Positions 25,958-37,289 of a stretch of DNA of 64,000 nt are shown one piece after another (position 1 is the stretch's first letter; every line of letters starts with the position of its first letter). The position numbers and the translations under genes were made by a program. Under the pieces are notes generated by a model. The model was not told where the DNA came from, did not search any database, and worked only from the letters and a program-made list of their open reading frames with translations. Source of the stretch: Dromaius novaehollandiae (lineage: Eukaryota; Chordata; Aves; Casuariiformes; Dromaiidae); NCBI RefSeq assembly GCF_036370855.1, contig NC_088132.1, positions 59,992,841-60,056,840 on the forward strand, read 5' to 3'.

Positions 25958-28900
25958 GAACTCTTTTCGGACGCATGTGCTAATCTGGCAGTTAGGAATC
26001 GTTTGACTCGCACGCCGCGAAATGTGGCCCCGGAGGAGCTGGGGAGGTTCTCCGGCAGAAACCTGTCACATTTCTCACTAAAAGCGAAAAGCAATTACTG
26101 CTGCAGCGCACGACTCTCGGGCAGCCCTGACAACTCTGGCAGAACCACGGCTTATTCTCACACCGGGCTGCTTAGAACAAATCCCAGGGCTTTGGCTTGA
26201 ACAGCAAGTACATTTACCAAATGAGATAGTGACTCATCACTTCACCCCGTTATTTCCTTTTTCCATTTGCCTAAATCAGGACAGATGATGACCGCTTTCT
26301 TCCCAGCTGAGGCTCCAGGCTCTCTCCACTCCATTCACTATTATGTCCCCTACTTTACAAATGTAAATAGTTTTCAGAAACACAATCATGGTACTGCAAG
26401 ATTAAATAAATTGTACATTAAAAAAAAGTAGAGAAAGAAACAAATCCTACAGCATATTCAGTTCAAGCATGTACAAACAGTTTTCTGCTTTCTGTCAGTT
26501 TGGATCTTTGTCAGACATTGCATAACCTGGTCTCTGAAAGGAGGTTTCCAAATGTTGTGTGTCGTTATCTTTAATAAAGAAATTTACGCCATATTTTTGT
26601 CACGTGAAGGAACAGCTTCCAATGATTTCAGGTTCTAAAACAGCTCAAATGGTATGAAATATTAACATATACAACCATTTTAACACAGGAAGTTACAGGA
26701 AGCTCCAAAACACCAAAACAGAAAAATTACTCATATGAAATTCCAGTCTGCCTTCTGCAACCCGACCTTCATTTAAAAGTGGGGATTTAGCATTCCAAGT
26801 TAAATCAGAAAAGATAGATTTCGATCAATCATTAAAAGCTTTACACTCCAAACTCTGTTTGAAATCAGCTTTCAGGAACCAGGTAGAGAAATGATACTGC
26901 ATGAACCAACTCTAGATGTATACAGTCATGTCAGATGAGAGCTGAATCAAAGTCCAGAAAACTCAGCTAGACTCGGAGCAGCTTGTTCACTTCTCATCTT
27001 CAAAAAAAAAGTTGGGGGAGAGGGGGCTAGGTTGCTGCAATTTAGAAAAGAAAGTCTTTCAATACAAGAGATGAATTTTCCTTCTCAAGACTTTACTGCT
27101 TCACACAAACTTCAGATATCTAATGGAGGGCATAAAGATGACCCTGAGCGGGGTCTCCACTGTTGGCATGGTCTCCATTCACCTTTCCTCAGTAGGAGGA
27201 GTAACCTGGGAATAAAGGGCAGGTGGGAGCCCTGAGAGCCTTACGCCAGCAGTATGGATTAAATCTGCCTTTGAGTAGCCCTGACTTGCACCAGGCCTGA
27301 AACTGAAAGGTGCTAGAGGCTTCGTGGGGCTCTTTTATACCCTTCATTTTCTTATCTTCACAGATGCAATTAAAAAAAAATCCAAACCCATCTAGTCTAA
27401 ATCTATTCTACACTGACAAAAGTAAGGGGAAGACAGACAAAAATGCAACAGTACTAAAATTCCATTTAACTATCCACACTCATTCTAGAAATTTAAATGG
27501 ATCATTGATAAAAAAAATCTGGGGGAAAATATGACCTAAGTGCTGTAATAAATAAATGTTTTTAATAGAATTCAACACTAACAGCAGTTTTATTTGTTTT
27601 CCAATGAGCTTTTAACATTTAAAGAGCTCCCTATTTATTTATAAAGAGGACTGTGATTGCATAAGACATCGTCCAGATGAATAACACTGCCCATGTTACT
27701 AGCCCCATTGACTGTAATGCATCTATTCAGTGCTTACAATTATTTGTGTGTACCTGCAGCACTGAATACCAGCAGCATTGTGGCTAAACATTGCAAATTT
27801 GATCTGAATCTGAAAACCGACTAGCAAGTAATCAAGCTTACCAAGACCAGAGGAAAAAAACATTCAGAACAAACAATGACATATTAAAGACTATTGAAAT
27901 AACTAAAAGGTAATGAATTTTTAAAGCTTTATATATGGTAAAATTTAAAGAACTCATATGATTATATATAAATTCTTAGAAATCTCCAATTAGTTTTCTG
28001 ATATTCTTATCCAACACATTCACATGGGTACACACAGAATTGACTCTCCATAGAATGAAAGAAGTATATGGATTACAAATAACTGAGTTACATTCAAGAA
28101 GTCCCTGTTTCCAGTTCCCCATTAATTTGTCATTTTGATACACAGCAGTTTCAAATCATCAAGCACTGAAAATGTAAACTTGACTCTATTTGGTCAAGCA
28201 AGTTTCATACTACGCATTAATTTATTTAAAATACACTCTAGGGCTGTAGAGAGAAGTATCATCCTAGGAAGAATCTTTTGGCCCACTGCCCATTAAGTTG
28301 GCTGCTGGACAATATTAACTGTGCTATTCTCTGCACCAAATTTTATACACAGAAATAGAAATTGCAAAACCACCTGGAAGTCAGATATACACTGCTACTT
28401 TACTCTTATCTTTATCTGAATTGTATTTCCTCCTAACAACTCTGATTTCACTGTATGTATCATTTTTTATAGTATTCTGCTCACTCAAAAAAAATTGCAC
28501 CTTCATTTTGGTTTTTTAATAATCTTCTTTCAGTGCAACATTTCCCATATTTTGTTTCTAAACACACTTTTAGTCTTTTTATGGTAAAAAGAGCTGTATA
28601 ATATTCAAAAAGCCAAAAGATATCCTCATCTTTAATTTTCCCCAATTTATCTTAAGTAAACATACATGATTTTAAACATAATTAACCAATCCCTTTTGCC
28701 ATTTGGAGTTCAAAGTTCAGTGTTTCTCCTAATCCTGCTAGGGTAGGTCTCATCCATGGTCCTAGGGCATTACTGAAGCTTTCTAGCCTCTTTCATGAAA
28801 TTCAAACACTAAGTCAAAAGGATTGCAGTGAACTCAAAGATTTCTTTTACCACAAAAAAAAATACGTGGCTTGATTGCAAGATGATTCTTAGACATTTTG

Positions 28901-29568
28901 GTCCATAGCAATATCGTGTGTGCAAGTTTCATTTGAGGATGAAAGATTCCCAGTTAAATTAGCATTTTTTCACTTCTAGTCCCTACAGTTCCAAGCTATA
29001 TAAAATAAGTGTATCACACAAACAGTAGTCTGTGTAGAGGCAATAAACTTTAGGTTAGGAGAAATCTAGTCACTAATGGTTGGGGCACTGTCTCATGCCA
29101 AAGAAGAAAAAACCCCCCACCCACTATATTTTAGTAGGGCCCCCCCAAAACCACAGCAGAATTTCGCAGCGTAACTCCCAGCAACGGTAGCTTCCGTAAA
29201 TGCTCACTGTGAACCCAAGCCCTTGGCGGGCTCTGAAACCACGAGACCAGCACCAGGACTTCTCCATGCAGTGCTGTACCCAGCTCACAGCACGGAGTTG
29301 AGATTAAGAGCATCAAGCAAGCAGGGCTAGAGAGACCAAGCAAGTTACAAAGCCCTATGTTAAATTTGAAGCAATAGATGTTTCAAAGCCTAAGATGTTG
29401 GTTACTTCACTGGAGCACACACATATAAAGGGTCAGATTTTTGTTCCACCCGCTGTCTCTCAAAACGACCTGCCAGTGTTGAGGCGTCTATTCAAACACC
29501 ACTGCTTATTCTGCAGTTACAATATGATGGAGATGGAGACATCCATTTCGGCAGGTGGGTTTAGAGGG

Positions 29569-29589
29569 AAAAAAAAAAAAAAAAAAAAA
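29569..29589. repeat. A(21) homopolymer
   Basis: Run of 21 adenines after TTTAGAGGG. No retroelement body was recognised. Confidence 0.85.
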
Positions 29590-30355
29590 GAAATGTTACC
29601 TGACCAGCACATATTAACATCTAAATCAAGGAGTTATCAAAGAAGTAAAAAGATTTTTTTTTCAAAAGCAAAAATCCCATTTTTGGAAGTAATGCAGTGA
29701 GAGCCCAGATGACTAAAGGCTGAGGTTTTGAGTGCTTAAAAACTAGGGACAGTACAACCTAAAACGCCATTACACCCCCATCTGACCCCTTCTCTCAATC
29801 TATGCTGTACACCAAGACATTGCAGAGATATAAGCAATTCTTCAGTGCTTAAAGAAATCACTATGAAAAACAGTTCAGGTCTACCCTTTACTAAGCCTCT
29901 CCCAATCTGGGGATGCTTCTTCCAAGTTTTCACTTAGTTGTCCTGTACAATTTTCTGCATTTCCTTTATCCTTGTTGATTATCAGCACGGTTAAACATAA
30001 ATCATAATAGGCAAAGTGGGATGGAAGCTGATAAATTCACAACTTTGTGAATGATGCTGCAAACATTTCTATGCAGGTAGAGGGTGATGATACCGTCCAT
30101 GACTGTGATATCACTGTGAGAATCAGGATGACATACTACGACTCATATTTTCCACAGGTAGAACTATTAAGCGTTTAAGTAGTATTATGTGTTATAATAA
30201 TACAAGCCATTCTAGACTTTTAAGAAGTGAAAGACCAATCTAAAATCTATCCTAAGATGGATCTGGCTTGTTTATATTGGTTTAATGTAAAACCCCAATA
30301 TCTGAATGCCAGTAGGTAGAGCAGACAAAAATCACCAAGTTTGGGGGTTTTTTTG

Positions 30356-30372
30356 TTTTTTTTTTTTTTTTT
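30356..30372. repeat. T-rich homopolymer
   Basis: Run of 17 thymines preceded by a shorter T run and GGGGG. It could be the tail of a minus-strand retrocopy, but no body is recognisable. Confidence 0.7.
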
Positions 30373-31160
30373 AATCTACAGCTCTTTCAATTAAGACTTT
30401 CTTCTATTAGCAGAAGAGTCCTGATCAAATTCTGTCCAAGTTCTCAGCATACTGTTACATATATAGGTTAGAAAGTGATTTATGTTTAAACAAAGAAAAT
30501 ATCTTCCTTTGTTTACATAACTGATATTTTTTCTACCACATGCCCTGCCCAAAACCAAACAAAACATAAAATTAAATCTGAATTTTTTTTAATCAACATT
30601 CCACTGCTTATTTCTGAACATCTACTCTTACTTTTAATGCCACATATAAACCTCCATGACAAAGTACATAATTTTCACTGTTAACAAGATATTTATTCTA
30701 GGAACGTACTGTTTGTTTGGAATTCATACTGTTGGATTCACCAAGAAATCTCAATAGCTAGTTTGACAAACCACAGAGGGAAACACTTCCATCGGCTTCT
30801 TGAAAACCTAAAATAGATGCTAGCCTACTCATTCTCCATTTAACTCTTTACAGTTATGAATTATAAGCATACCTTTTCAACCTGTGAGATGTACCTCACA
30901 ATAAGGCACCACAGAGACCAGTAACTGACACAACATACATGAAATCACAAAATATGCGACCTAAATTTTATGGTGAAATACAAATAATTCTTAATTGACT
31001 GAGATGAGGCACGCACTAAGAAAGCTGACAAGCATGTATCATACATGTAAATGTACAGTCATATAAGTCTATGAAACAAAAATATCTGATAAAATGTGGA
31101 AGACACACCCATGCACACACACGCGTACACGTATACACATCATCTGAGAACAGTACTAAC

Positions 31161-31494
31161 CTTGTTGCTCACTCTCTGCTTCAACTTTCGCAGGACTCGG
31201 TGCAACAGGGAGAGGTCGAGGAGGACGAGGCTTTGGAGTTGGGGGAGATATTTTTTTTCTTCCAATGTACTCTACATAAGTTCCCGGAAAATCCCCCCTC
31301 TCCCCTGTGGTTTCATTAAAGCCGTTTAACCAACCGATTTCCTCAGGCTTTGCTTCTTCCCCTTCACTGAATCCAAGTGCTAGTAAGGTACCTTTATTCA
31401 CAGTTAATATATCTCCTAAGTGCAAGTCAATGTCTTCTTCTCGCTCTTTTTTGTAGTCATATAAAGCTCTGTATTGATATCCTTCAGCACTCAT
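31161..31494 (-). CDS. PIK3R1: PIK3R1 exon 2, coding part (p85-alpha residues 1-111, SH3 domain)
   Basis: First coding exon of phosphatidylinositol 3-kinase regulatory subunit alpha (p85-alpha), the cytoplasmic adaptor that binds and stabilises the p110 catalytic subunit and recruits it to phosphotyrosine receptors. The protein starts [17 protein letters not shown]. The SH3 domain covers about residues 3-79, with ALYDY at 10-14, the acidic RT loop [13 protein letters not shown]55, and the [11 protein letters not shown] end. A proline-rich motif [13 protein letters not shown] follows at 84-96. The start is the ATG at 31494-31492 (A at -3, G at -1). A longer open frame upstream to 31518 begins with TTG, not ATG. 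The donor is CAAG|GTTAGT after 31161. Coding length of 334 nt equals the human exon. Compared with human, changes cluster after the RT loop and in the tail (VEAESEQQ). Confidence 0.97.
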
Positions 31495-31915
31495 CTTGGC
31501 AAGTGATTTAACATTCAAAAGTGTTAAACAGTACCAAAATGCAACTGTCCAGTTATATTTTTATGTATGGATTCAAGATGTATTAAACAGAATAATAAAA
31601 ATGTCAATAGCAATGTCCAAGTAATAAAATCCACCAGAGAATCAAAAAGCACCAGGATCTGTCATTTTACTGCTGATGTTTTATTCATCTATTTATTCTG
31701 AGTCAATGATTGTTGCAGAAGAACGTGTTCCACTTCTTCTATGTCTAGCAATATTCTTCCAATTAGTTCCTTGTCTGATTTTTCTGGTAATTCTAGGTGT
31801 CCATACTCAAGTTTGGCTGATTCTTACGGCTGGTCACACCTTCTTCTGAGGTACTTGACATAACTGCCCATGTACCTTAAATACTCTGCCACACAACTCT
31901 TCATACATGCTCTTC
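31495..31915 (-). other. PIK3R1: PIK3R1 exon 2, 5' untranslated part with multiple uORFs
   Basis: A strong minus-strand acceptor (T-rich tract then TTTCTAG, AG at 31917-31916) places the start of exon 2 at 31915, giving a 421-nt leader segment before the p85-alpha ATG. It contains at least six upstream ORFs. Those with ATG at 31908 (24 codons, ends 31834) and 31904 (26 codons, ends 31824) overlap and start four bases apart. A third (31861-31793, 22 codons) uses the remaining frame. Two short ones (31688-31662 and 31665-31642) are linked by an ATGA overlap. A 7-codon one (31514-31491) has its TGA overlapping the main ATG. This suggests translational control of p85-alpha. The exon boundary is inferred from the splice signal and has not been seen in a transcript. 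Confidence 0.75.
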
Positions 31916-34900
31916 CTAGAAAGAGAAAAAAAAATTGGTAGAGTCATTTCAATTTCTCTTGATACTTGGGAACCTAGGATTCCACATGTGATTTAAGCTT
32001 CCTGCAACCCAGGCAGAGGTCAGGTATCCCACAAAAGGGGCCTAAATAGCAATAAAAAAGCAACCTCACAAAAAAATCCATCAGCTAATGCTTGCATTTT
32101 TATAATAGATAAATGTAATTACTTGAACTGAATGTGAATCCCAGCAGTATGAGGCACGCTGCTACATATTCCTTGCTTCATTCTTGGTGGATTACAGCTA
32201 TTCAAGTCTGAGAATTGGAGGGCTAAGCCCTCAAGGTATCCCTGTCAGTGCTATCTCTAACCTAGGAGCACAATCCTACATACTATCTACCTGAAGACAC
32301 AGGGCCACAACTCCTCTCCACGAGTAGGAACATATCTACCAGAGTAGAAACTCAGTGTAATTAGCACACACATGCTCAGCATTTGTTGCTGGTGTACTCA
32401 ATGTCCTGATCTTTGTACAGAGGATGAAGGTGGGTAACAATCTCTAGCCCAAAACCTATATTCCCCAAATCTATTGGAGGTTTAGTCTTTTCATAATCTG
32501 CAGTGAGAACCAAGTCAGAAATGCTCTTACTTGACAGGTGCATTTTTTCTTTTTACTTAAACAGAGGGGCTTCCCCACTCCATCTTCCAGATGGTTTTTA
32601 ATGTGTTGATAGTATAATGTTAGAAAAACAATCAGCAACTGAAACAGCCACACCCAGACCACCTAAGCAGCACCAGCAGGAGAAGAGTATCAGGGTGTAT
32701 GCTTAAATTACACTAAAAACAAGAGACTACAGGCCTAAACATTTGAATCAAGTTTGCCTGACTGTAAAGTAATAAGGAAAAATATGATTGAAAAAAACCA
32801 ATATTTTAAATTTAGCAAACAGTAGCTTAAAGACATACAGAAGAGTGAAAGTTTTCTAAACATTATTATTTCAACAGTTACTCATTTTCATCTACTTAAA
32901 GCCCAATTGTAATTTTAAGTGCTACACCAGAAACCAGAAAGGGCTAACTACTCAGCCTTGCATAGAAACACCTAAACTACAGCTGCATAAAAGACTTGAG
33001 GGGGCTACGTAGTGCCTGTAGGTAAAACACTGACTGCATACTGTATTCTTAGTGTAACAAAAAGCTGAATTTTTTCAATTAACACTCCCTTTTACATTGC
33101 AAAAGGAGAAGAGCAAACAGGGTTGTATTAGGCAACCTCTGACAGCTCTTTTACACTGCATTTTCCTCTAATGTCTCCAATAAGCCAAAAAGTCCTTGGA
33201 ACATGACTAACTGAAAAGCTAAAAAGTATCTTTAAGAATGTATATTTACTTTTCAAGGGATGGCCCTGACCTCTATGTTCTCTGTGGCTCCTTTTCAGTC
33301 CTTCAGGTCTAAATATAATTCCCTGTAGCTTATTGTGCAACATCTCTTGTAACAGAGCAGAGAAAAAAAATCTTGCAAGTTCTTGAAGAACTTCCTTGTC
33401 ATCCACTGCAAACATTTTTGCCATAGGAAAGAATTATCTTAGCCTGAATTAGACTTCTTATTAAGAAAATTGCCTACACTCAAGTATTTATTTTCAAATA
33501 TATCCATGTGGATGAGGCATCCAGTTCCCATGGAAGTTTTAATGAGAAATTTCTGTAGCCACTTCTGTAAACCCAAACTATGTTGCTTAGCACACACCAG
33601 CAATTATTACGGACTTTAAAATTAACAAGAAGATACTTCCACTGATACTTATTTTTGCATTTTCTACCAGGAGGAAACGCAAAGAACCTGACAAGAACTG
33701 GAAGGGAGAAAAAAAAAAAACAACACACGAAACAAAATCTGCAGCACAAATATCAATTAAATTGTACAGAATTCTTTTTAAAAGCATGGGTTCCTCCCAT
33801 TTCATAGAGTAAGGGAACAAAATGAACTTACACACCTTAGCTGTAAATGTTGGAGCTAATCTAAATGTTTCCAATCAAAACCAACTATGCACAGCAAAAC
33901 CTGCAAGCAAATGATCAGTTCTACTATATTAAATATTCTGAAAAATTTATTTTCTTGTTAAGAAAGGTTCAACAAGTGCTCTGCTACTACTCATTTCACT
34001 CCTACTGCCTGTAGGCATTTTGGCAGTTAATCAAGTAAGTCTTCTAAACACTGCATAATTTAACTGACTTGACCTACTCCTCTGATCTTCTATCAAATCT
34101 AACACAGCATCTCTATGGCCAGATATTTAAAATGAGTATTTGTGTCTTACACCTCGCCTGACGACACAAAATTTGAAATGCTGTAATAATGTAAAAATGG
34201 TTTAAGATAGTTTTTAAACCTATTTTAAAAACTCAGAACTTCATGTCAGAGAGAACAAAAGGCCTCACTTACTTGCATGTTAGAACAGCTCAGTACAGTT
34301 ACGGCAACAAGGTTTTCCTCAGTCTGGCTTCCCTGGGGCTCAGCACTGCAGTACTCGTTCGTACGTACTCTGCAGCACTGCCCTCGCTACAGGCCCCAGC
34401 ACCCCGTCACAGGGCTGACGACTGCCGTGCGTGCCCGCAGACGCCGCGTGGGTGATCCACGCAGAATTTCTTGAATTCATGCCTGTATGTATCCTCCGTA
34501 TCTGTCAAATTTGGGGATGGAGGAAGACTCTGACTCCAAGAACCTTGCATACAGCCAGAGTGCACGTCAATAGGTAAAAACCAGCGATGGATACTATTTC
34601 TCCACATCAGCCTGGAAACACTGTAGTGTCTCCAAATAACCCCTCTTTGACACTTCTTCATTCTCTGTCCTGTTAAGATTTTACACAAATAGAATTTTAT
34701 TTCAAGTAGAGTTACACAGTCTCGACCCTCAGACATTTTGATTCAAACTGACTTAAGCTGATTACTCTTAATATAAATAGCTCAGAGACCATCTTAAGTA
34801 GAGAGAAAAAACCCATACCAAACACTTTAGGCAAGAAACATTGTTATATTTGAGATGACAGATTACTGAGTTTCTAGTTGGCGGATTGAACCAAAAAGGA

Positions 34901-36338
34901 GGAAGAAGTATTGTGAGAGTAAAATGCTCATTTGTTTTTTATTTACTGCCTAAAGAGCTCAGCCTGGATGAGAGATTCCCGAGTTTCGGCAGAATTCAGT
35001 TCTCTCCACAGAATGGTTTACGTTGAGCTTATCAATAGTTAGGAGATTTAAAACTCTAAAGAAAGTTAGATAAGGTTCTTACATACCCTCCTCCTTTTCC
35101 ACTTAAGGTTATATGAAAGCTTCCCTGCTGCCCTCTTTTGTCCCTCTATTAAAAATGATGTCCAGCTCCCACTCCACTGGTACCTAAGCATTTCCTCCCA
35201 CACTGTCATTCCTTTCTTGACTGAGAAGAAAAACGTCTACTTCATGACTACATGCTACCGCCAGCCCAACCAGAGGGGTACTTGTGCGTTACCGCTCCCG
35301 CATCGCTATGTCAGATGGTGACAATTTTCTTTGCTTTTAAGTAGGCACATTTAATAAGCATACCTCCTTGTACTGTCATCTCTCTCATGCGTATGATTCC
35401 TCTAATGCTTACTCCAAAAACTCCCAGGGAAAAAGTGCCCAAGACACCAACTTCCCATCCTTGGCTATCATGAGCTTTGTCAATAGAAGATCAGACCAGC
35501 ATATTTACGGAAGCAGAGCTTTGCACCGAAATAACAGGAACCGAAATCTAAGCACGGAGTTTTGCTCGGAGACGGACTCTTCTCCCCACTAGGTGTCTAC
35601 ACACCTGTAACTCAGAACTGCAGTTATCTCTAAAGTGAAGTGTGATGCTGCCGCTCTCCAAATGGAGGTAACCAAGGAAAGTACCGCGCCGGGACATAGT
35701 TTTCCGCAAGAAAGCGAGGTCCGCAAGGTATTATGTAAAAGAAGTATTAGGAGATGGATGTTGATAACAGTTTATATCAGCTCCATTTTCTGGTCTTCGC
35801 GAGAAGGGCTCGGAGCCCGCGGGGACGCTGCCGCAGCTCGGGCACCAGCACACCGCGGCAGCGCCTCGCCGACCCGGGCGCCGCGACGCGCCCGCCCGCG
35901 GCCGCTCTGCCCCGACGGCGCCGCAGGGCCGGCGCCCGGGCGGGCAGCGCGGCACCGCGCCGCCAGCCCCGGCGGGCGGCTCCGGGGGCCGCGGCCCGGC
36001 CCCGCCGCGCACAGCGCGACCAGGAAGCGCCCTCCGGCCGCGCGGCCGCGGCAGAGGCCCCGGCGCCGCCAGCAGGAGCGGCGGCGGCGCGGCCTCCCCG
36101 CGCGTCAGGGCTCGGCGGCGGCGCGGCCCGGCCTCGCCCGGGAGGAAAAGTTGCAGCGAGCCGCGGCGGCAGCGCTTCCCGCCGGGCCTGGCTGTCGCAC
36201 CGCCGCGCCGGGGCCCGGCTTCCGGGCGGCGCACGGCCCGCACTGCCCCCCGCCCCGCCCCGGCCCCGGGAGCTGCCCGGCGGCCGCCGCCGCCAGCGGG
36301 GCAGCGCCAGGTGAGCGGCCGCCGCGGCGCCCCTTTAC
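31916..36338 (-). other. PIK3R1: PIK3R1 intron 1 (probable)
   Basis: A 4.4-kb intron between the inferred exon 1 donor and exon 2 acceptor. The part next to exon 1 lies in the CpG island. A separate CpG-enriched patch at about 34300-34460 (CTCGTTCGTACGTACTCTGC and CCGTGCGTGCCCGCAGACGC) is notable. No coding potential or named repeat was seen in the rest. Confidence 0.6.
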
Positions 36339-36347
36339 CTCAACGCG
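36331..36347 (-). promoter_or_regulatory. PIK3R1: Probable donor site of PIK3R1 non-coding exon 1
   Basis: Inside the CpG island the minus strand reads CGTTGAG|GTAAAGG, with the last exon base at 36339 and GT at 36338-36337. It is the best minus-strand donor I found in the island. It would join a GC-rich untranslated exon 1 to exon 2 at 31915 across a 4.4-kb intron, the arrangement known for human PIK3R1. The 5' end of exon 1 (transcription start) cannot be fixed from sequence alone and lies somewhere at higher coordinates in the island. Confidence 0.6.
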
Positions 36348-36849
36348 GCGGCGGCGCCGCCGCCTCCCTCCTCTGCCGGCGCCGCCGGGCAGCCGCCGCC
36401 GCGTCTCCGCCCGCCGGCGGCCGCCGTCCCTCCGCGCGCCCGGGCCCGGCTTCCCCCGGCCGCGCTCGCCGCCCCAGTGCCCCGGCGGCGCGGTGCCCGC
36501 CGCCGGCGCTGCCTCCGCCCCGCCTCCCGCCGCGGCCGCCAACCGGCTCCGCCGCGCCCCCGCCCGCCCGCTGAGTGACGGCCGCGGGGCGGTGCCCGCC
36601 CCCGCCCCGCCCCGCCCCGCCCGGCCTCCGCTCGCCACACGCCGGCCCGCGGGGCCCGCTGCCGACGCCGGCGCCCCGCGGCGGTGCGGGCGGCAGGGCC
36701 GGGCCGGGCGGCAGCGAGGGAAGGGCCGGGGCCGCCGCCGCCGCCTCCCGGCGCTGCGCAGGGCGCCGCTGGGGCCTGGGCGGGAGCGGCCGAGAGGAGC
36801 GTGCGCGCTCCCTCGCCCCTCCGCGGAGGCTTCTCCTTGTCCCCCGGCG

Positions 36850-36851
<2 letters not shown>

Positions 36852-36903
<52 letters not shown>
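36852..36903. repeat. (GT)26 microsatellite inside the CpG island
   Basis: An uninterrupted GT dinucleotide run of 52 bp followed by ACACACG, embedded in the GC-rich promoter region about 510 bp upstream of the inferred exon 1 donor. It can adopt Z-DNA and is likely to vary in length between individuals. Confidence 0.97.
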
Positions 36904-36905
<2 letters not shown>

Positions 36906-36984
36906 ACACGCACCCAGGACACAGGCCGTGCCCGCCGCCCGGGACGGCCGCCCGGGGCCCCGCGGCGGCAGCGCGTCGCCGGCG

Positions 36985-37012
36985 CGGCGCGGCGCGGCGC
37001 GGCGCGGCGCGG
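36985..37012. repeat. (GGCGC)n short tandem repeat
   Basis: Five to six tandem copies of the pentamer CGGCG/GGCGC in the CpG island. Confidence 0.85.
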
Positions 37013-37289
37013 CCTTGGGGGCCCCGGGGCCCCTCGCAAGGCGGCTGCGTCCTGCAGAGCGGGGCCCGGCCGGGGTGGGGTGCGATAAGCCCTTGTCGCC
37101 CGCTGTCCCCGCTCGGCGGTGTGTGCCACGAGCCCCCGGGAGCCCAGCGCCGCTCCACGTGCGTCTCAGCCCCGGCCGGCGAGAGGTTCATAGCAGGCCC
37201 AGGCGCATGGGTGGAGGCGGTAGCTGTCTGAAGTAGCCAAGATCTTCAGTTGATATCGCTAATTACCATCTTATGGTGCCAAAGTTTGC

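Larger units (their letters stand above)
17738..31160 (-). other. PIK3R1: PIK3R1 intron 2, 5' part (right of the Tigger-like element)
   Basis: About 13.4 kb of AT-rich intron. It holds an amniote-repeat trace (20960-21012), a GC-rich patch with a donor-like site (22460-22730), two CTCF-like motifs (25737-25750 and 25944-25957) in a CpG-enriched stretch up to about 26190, a milder GC patch (about 29140-29300), homopolymers (29569-29589 and 30356-30372) and a short CA-rich stretch at 31104-31140 just inside the exon-2 donor. No open frame resembles a known protein. Confidence 0.85.
35795..37215. promoter_or_regulatory. PIK3R1: CpG island, PIK3R1 promoter
   Basis: About 1.4 kb of extremely GC- and CpG-rich DNA in an otherwise AT-rich window. 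It contains runs of SP1/KLF-type GC boxes (for example CCCCGCCCCGCCCC around 36601-36618), a GGCGC pentamer repeat near 36985-37012 and a (GT)26 tract. I saw no convincing TATA box in it, as is usual for CpG-island promoters of housekeeping and signalling genes. It lies about 4 kb 5' of PIK3R1 exon 2, as expected for the p85-alpha promoter. A consensus plus-strand donor (GCGCCAG|GTGAGC, last exon base 36310) could belong to a divergent transcript. The long open frames here, including one of 533 codons, are by-products of high GC. Confidence 0.85.

Noticed and set aside
31495..31518. In-frame N-terminal extension of p85-alpha upstream of the ATG
   Set aside because: The extension begins with TTG, not ATG. 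The ATG at 31494 gives the known family N-terminus [14 protein letters not shown] and has a good context.
35635..37236. 533-codon plus-strand open frame and overlapping long frames on both strands
   Set aside because: Produced by the GC-rich CpG island, where stop codons are rare. The composition is Arg/Pro/Ala/Gly low complexity and includes the GT repeat read as Cys-Val. No domain is recognisable.
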